Under the pieces are notes generated by a model. That model saw nothing but the letters and a program-made list of their open reading frames with translations, had not been told where the DNA came from and ran no database searches. A program made the translations under genes and the position numbers. A stretch of 9,601 nucleotides of DNA from an uncultured Chitinophagaceae bacterium (lineage in GTDB: Bacteria > Bacteroidota > Bacteroidia > Chitinophagales > Chitinophagaceae), in the NCBI GenBank assembly GCA_903841915.1, contig CAIMKO010000474.1, positions 1 to 9,601 of the forward strand, written 5' to 3'. Shown here piece by piece: positions 7,233 to 9,601 of the stretch; position 1 is the first letter of the stretch; each line of letters opens with the position of its first letter.

Positions 7233-7247
7233 TCCGCAATTTGCGGA
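7233..7247. promoter_or_regulatory. 15-bp palindrome upstream of recQ, candidate operator
   Basis: TCCGCAA-T-TTGCGGA is a perfect inverted repeat with 7-bp arms and a single central base. It ends 18 bp upstream of the recQ ATG. The spacer is too short for a hairpin loop, so a dimeric DNA-binding protein is the more likely reader. I do not recognise the regulator, and no clear TAnnTTTG element for recQ is visible around it. Confidence 0.4.
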
Positions 7248-7374
7248 CTTTAACGAACTATAAGTTAATGCATTTTTACTTAAAATACTCAATAATTATG
7301 TAGAGCAGCTCGATTTGCCCCCAACTCCTTTTAAGCATCATATTTCACTAATTGTTCCTGTTTGCGAAAAAGAC

Positions 7375-7389
7375 CCCTTTTTTAAAGGG
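7375..7389. repeat. Short inverted repeat in the recQ/kdsD divergent region
   Basis: CCCTTT-TTT-AAAGGG could form a 6-bp hairpin with a 3-nt loop. On the minus strand it is followed by GTCTTTTT, so it loosely resembles a weak terminator. No gene ends here on that strand. It might block antisense transcription or be incidental. Confidence 0.3.
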
Positions 7390-7441
7390 TAGCGAAGTTA
7401 AACATCCGAGAGAGGAAACGCAACGGATTGTTGTTAAAGTT

Positions 7442-7449
7442 TACCTTTG
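7442..7449 (+). promoter_or_regulatory. Bacteroidota -7 element of the kdsD promoter
   Basis: TACCTTTG is a perfect match to TAnnTTTG. Centring it at -7 places the start of transcription at about 7452-7453, only 2-3 nt before the ATG at 7455, so the mRNA may be leaderless or nearly so. No TTG is seen at the -33 position. Confidence 0.55.
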
Positions 7450-7454
7450 CGATC

Positions 7455-8417
7455 ATGAGTTCATCTATCATACAAAAAGCATTACGCACCATTGAACTGG
7501 AAGCGTCTTCAATAAAAGGGCTGGAAGCCTATATTGACGAATCTTTTGAAAAGGCAGTACAAACCGTCTATCAATCAAAAGGAAGATTGGTTGTCAGCGG
7601 CATCGGAAAAAGTGCTATTGTTGCACAAAAGATCGTAGCTACATTTAATTCAACAGGAACCCCCTCTCTTTTCATGCATGCGGCAGATGCAATTCACGGG
7701 GATCTTGGAATGATACAGAAAGACGATGTGGTTTTGATCATCAGCAAGAGCGGAGAAAGCCCCGAAATAAAAGTATTAGTCCCTTTGATTAAAAACTTCG
7801 GAAACAAATTGATCGGGATAGTTGGGAATATGCAGAGTTTTTTAGCACTGCAATCAGATATTGTTTTAAACACAACAGTTTCAAAAGAGGCGTGTCCTAA
7901 TAATCTAGCACCCACAAGCAGCACAACGGCACAAATGGTAATGGGGGACGTGTTGGCCGTTTCCTTGATGGAATTAAGTGGATTTTCTGATAAAGATTTT
8001 GCAAAATATCATCCGGGAGGAAATTTAGGCAAGCGTTTATATTTAAGAGTAGAGGACCTCTATTTACACAATCAACAGCCGAAGGTTTTAGCAAGTGCAT
8101 CTTTAAAAGAAGTGATCGTTGAAATAACGGAAAAGAGATTAGGTGTAACAGCAGTTGTTGATACAAATAATAAGGTACACGGGATCATTACCGATGGTGA
8201 TCTGAGAAGAATGCTAGAGAAAAGCAGCAATATTGCAAACATTACCGCAAAAGATATCCTTTCTATTCATCCTAAAACAATTGAACCCGATGTTTTAGCG
8301 GTTCAGGCTTTGGAGTTAATGCGCAAACACGACATCAGCCAGTTGATCGTAGAATCAAAAGGAAACTATCTTGGCGTTTTGCATTTGCATGATTTAATCC
8401 GGGAGGGTATTATTTAA
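7455..8417 (+). CDS. kdsD: Arabinose-5-phosphate isomerase, KdsD/KpsF family
   Basis: This 320-residue enzyme converts D-ribulose 5-phosphate to D-arabinose 5-phosphate, the first step of Kdo synthesis for lipopolysaccharide. The N-terminal SIS sugar-isomerase domain (about 30-170) holds the residues that align, with a constant offset of seven, to the E. coli KdsD catalytic set: Lys52 (GIGKSA), Glu104 (SGESPE), Glu145 (SKEACPNNLAPTSST) and His186 (YHPGGNLGK). Two CBS repeats fill about 200-320, the usual architecture. The frame is open up to a TTG at 7428, but this would add nine non-family residues and lie upstream of the promoter element, so the ATG at 7455 is chosen. A paralogue such as capsule-linked KpsF or GutQ cannot be excluded from sequence alone. 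It is followed after 59 nt by the GDP-mannose gene on the same strand. Confidence 0.93.
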   Translation: MSSSIIQKALRTIELEASSIKGLEAYIDESFEKAVQTVYQSKGRLVVSGIGKSAIVAQKIVATFNSTGTPSLFMHAADAIHGDLGMIQKDDVVLIISKSGESPEIKVLVPLIKNFGNKLIGIVGNMQSFLALQSDIVLNTTVSKEACPNNLAPTSSTTAQMVMGDVLAVSLMELSGFSDKDFAKYHPGGNLGKRLYLRVEDLYLHNQQPKVLASASLKEVIVEITEKRLGVTAVVDTNNKVHGIITDGDLRRMLEKSSNIANITAKDILSIHPKTIEPDVLAVQALELMRKHDISQLIVESKGNYLGVLHLHDLIREGII

Positions 8418-8451
8418 TTTATTCTTCATCAATTATACGTTAAACACATAT

Positions 8452-8459
8452 TATATTTG
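8452..8459 (+). promoter_or_regulatory. Bacteroidota -7 element of the manC promoter
   Basis: TATATTTG matches TAnnTTTG perfectly, within the 59-nt gap after kdsD. Centred at -7 it gives a start near 8462 and a leader of about 15 nt. It suggests the guanylyltransferase gene has its own promoter, perhaps in addition to read-through from kdsD, for which no terminator is visible. The -33 region is weak. Confidence 0.5.
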
Positions 8460-8476
8460 CGCTTGAAAAATTCACT

Positions 8477-9559
8477 ATGAATAAACATCACTATGTTGCT
8501 ATTATGGCCGGTGGAATAGGAAGCCGTTTCTGGCCAAAGAGTCGAACTTCTTACCCAAAGCAATTTTTAGACATTTTAAATACCGGTAAAACGCTTATCC
8601 AGTGGACCTTTGAACGATATGCGGCATTTATTCCGAAAGAGAATATTTTTGTAGTGACATCTGAAGAATATGCTGATATTGTTGCGGAACAACTACCTGA
8701 AATTCCCCTAGAAAACATTGTTGCCGAACCCAGCAGAAAAAATACAGCACCCTGTGTTGCGTACATTTCTTTTAAATTATTACAGAAGGATCCAGAAGCA
8801 TCACTAATTGTTGCGCCCAGTGATCATATGATCATGGACGGAGAAAATTTTAAAAAGATCACCACGCAAGCATTGGGTTTTGTTGATAAGCAGGAAGCAT
8901 TTATTACGCTGGGCATCAAACCAACTTATCCCAATACCGGATATGGTTACATACAATTTGACTCGAAGCTTATCGCTGATAATATTCATAAAGTAAAAAC
9001 GTTTACCGAAAAACCGAATCTTGAATTGGCAAAAACATTTGTTGCCAGTGGAGAGTTTTTATGGAACGGAGGTATTTTTGTATGGAAGGTAAAAACAGTC
9101 GTAAATGCTTTCGAAAAATATCAACCGGAAATGTTTGAATTATTTGATGGTGAAAAACAAAGCTTTAATACACCGAGGGAAAAAGAGGCCATCAACAAGA
9201 TCTACCCTCAATGCACGAACGTTTCTATTGATTATGCGATCATGGAGAAAGCAGACAATGTTTATGTGATCCCGTCTTCATTTGGCTGGAGCGATCTGGG
9301 AACATGGAACAGCGCATACGAAAATCTGGAAAAAGATTATCTGGGCAATGCAGTTACTTCAGACAATGTAATTGTGATCGATGCAACCAAATGTATGATC
9401 AGTGCGCCGCACGATAAATTATTATTGCTGCAGGGAATGGATGATTTTATTATCATTGACACGAAAGACGTACTGATGATCTGCAAAAAAGACAAGGAGC
9501 AAGCGATTAAAGAATATGTTGCAGAAGTAAAACGAAGTAAGGGTGACAAATACTTATAA
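8477..9559 (+). CDS. manC: Mannose-1-phosphate guanylyltransferase (GDP-mannose pyrophosphorylase)
   Basis: This 360-residue cytoplasmic enzyme makes GDP-mannose from mannose 1-phosphate and GTP, for glycan, exopolysaccharide or lipopolysaccharide synthesis and as precursor of GDP-fucose. The nucleotide-binding signature AGGIGSRFWPKSR is at 11-23, with PKQF following (Lys28). Further family motifs are EPSRKNTAP (84-92), APSDHM with metal-binding Asp116, the FTEKP sugar-phosphate site (Glu178, Lys179), WNGGIF (Asn197) and SIDYAIMEK (from 250), then GWSDLGTW. The length fits the single-domain form; the C-terminal phosphomannose isomerase domain of about 480-residue AlgA-type proteins is absent. 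The start ATG is only a few residues before the nucleotide-binding motif. It lies downstream of kdsD and both supply sugars for the envelope, but the promoter element between them argues for at least partly independent expression. Confidence 0.95.
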   Translation: MNKHHYVAIMAGGIGSRFWPKSRTSYPKQFLDILNTGKTLIQWTFERYAAFIPKENIFVVTSEEYADIVAEQLPEIPLENIVAEPSRKNTAPCVAYISFKLLQKDPEASLIVAPSDHMIMDGENFKKITTQALGFVDKQEAFITLGIKPTYPNTGYGYIQFDSKLIADNIHKVKTFTEKPNLELAKTFVASGEFLWNGGIFVWKVKTVVNAFEKYQPEMFELFDGEKQSFNTPREKEAINKIYPQCTNVSIDYAIMEKADNVYVIPSSFGWSDLGTWNSAYENLEKDYLGNAVTSDNVIVIDATKCMISAPHDKLLLLQGMDDFIIIDTKDVLMICKKDKEQAIKEYVAEVKRSKGDKYL

Positions 9560-9601
9560 ATGAAAAATAAAAGGAAGCCGCAAATTTAATCAATTGAATC
9601 T

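Noticed and set aside
7215..7292. Longer recQ reading frame starting at 7292.
   Set aside because: The codon at 7292 is TTG, and the 26 added residues look unrelated to RecQ; the ATG at 7214 begins a plausible N-terminus.
7428..7454. Nine-codon upstream extension of kdsD from a TTG.
   Set aside because: It runs through the perfect TAnnTTTG promoter element and is not family-like; the ATG at 7455 gives the catalytic residues their normal positions.
9560..9589. Nine-codon open frame (ATG to TAA) directly after manC.
   Set aside because: Too short and lysine-rich by chance; the 42-bp tail to the window edge shows no hairpin or other feature.

Overview
The window looks like a chromosome segment from a Bacteroidota bacterium, possibly of the Chitinophaga/Sphingobacteria type. 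The evidence is moderate to low GC, A-rich leaders without Shine-Dalgarno motifs, perfect TAnnTTTG promoter elements in front of two genes, and a RecQ with a long C-terminal extension. The family or genus is a guess; the phylum is fairly secure.

The left half (about 38-4914) is a hydrogen-oxidation locus. A four-gene rightward operon encodes the small subunit, large subunit, cytochrome b membrane anchor and maturation protease of a membrane-bound, periplasm-facing [NiFe] hydrogenase, in the order hyaA-hyaB-hyaC-hyaD. The small subunit carries the six-cysteine proximal cluster typical of O2-tolerant enzymes. Transcribed leftward from the same intergenic region are a 67-residue signal-peptide/membrane protein with an N-terminal His-rich motif reminiscent of HupE, and hypA, the nickel chaperone. 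Between the two units lie two CRP/FNR-type operator-like sequences, 22 bp apart. They are placed so that each could serve one of the divergent promoters at about -41. HypA and HyaD would insert nickel and cleave the large-subunit tail. The mature HyaAB dimer would be exported by Tat and pass electrons through HyaC to the quinone pool. The remaining hyp genes are not in the window.

The middle (4911-7214, minus strand) is recQ, a DNA repair helicase functionally unrelated to its neighbours. It converges on hyaD so tightly that the two stop codons overlap, and a probable intrinsic terminator for recQ lies inside the 3' coding end of hyaD.

The right part (7215-9559) begins with a 240-bp divergent intergenic region containing a 15-bp palindrome close to recQ and a promoter element very close to the next ATG. 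Two rightward envelope-sugar genes follow. The first is a KdsD/KpsF-type arabinose-5-phosphate isomerase (Kdo synthesis). The second is a single-domain mannose-1-phosphate guanylyltransferase (GDP-mannose synthesis), which has its own promoter element.

I found no mobile element, CRISPR array, tRNA or rRNA, and no evidence of a wholly new system. The points most worth a second look are the shared hydrogenase control region, the small His-rich membrane protein and the terminator embedded in hyaD.
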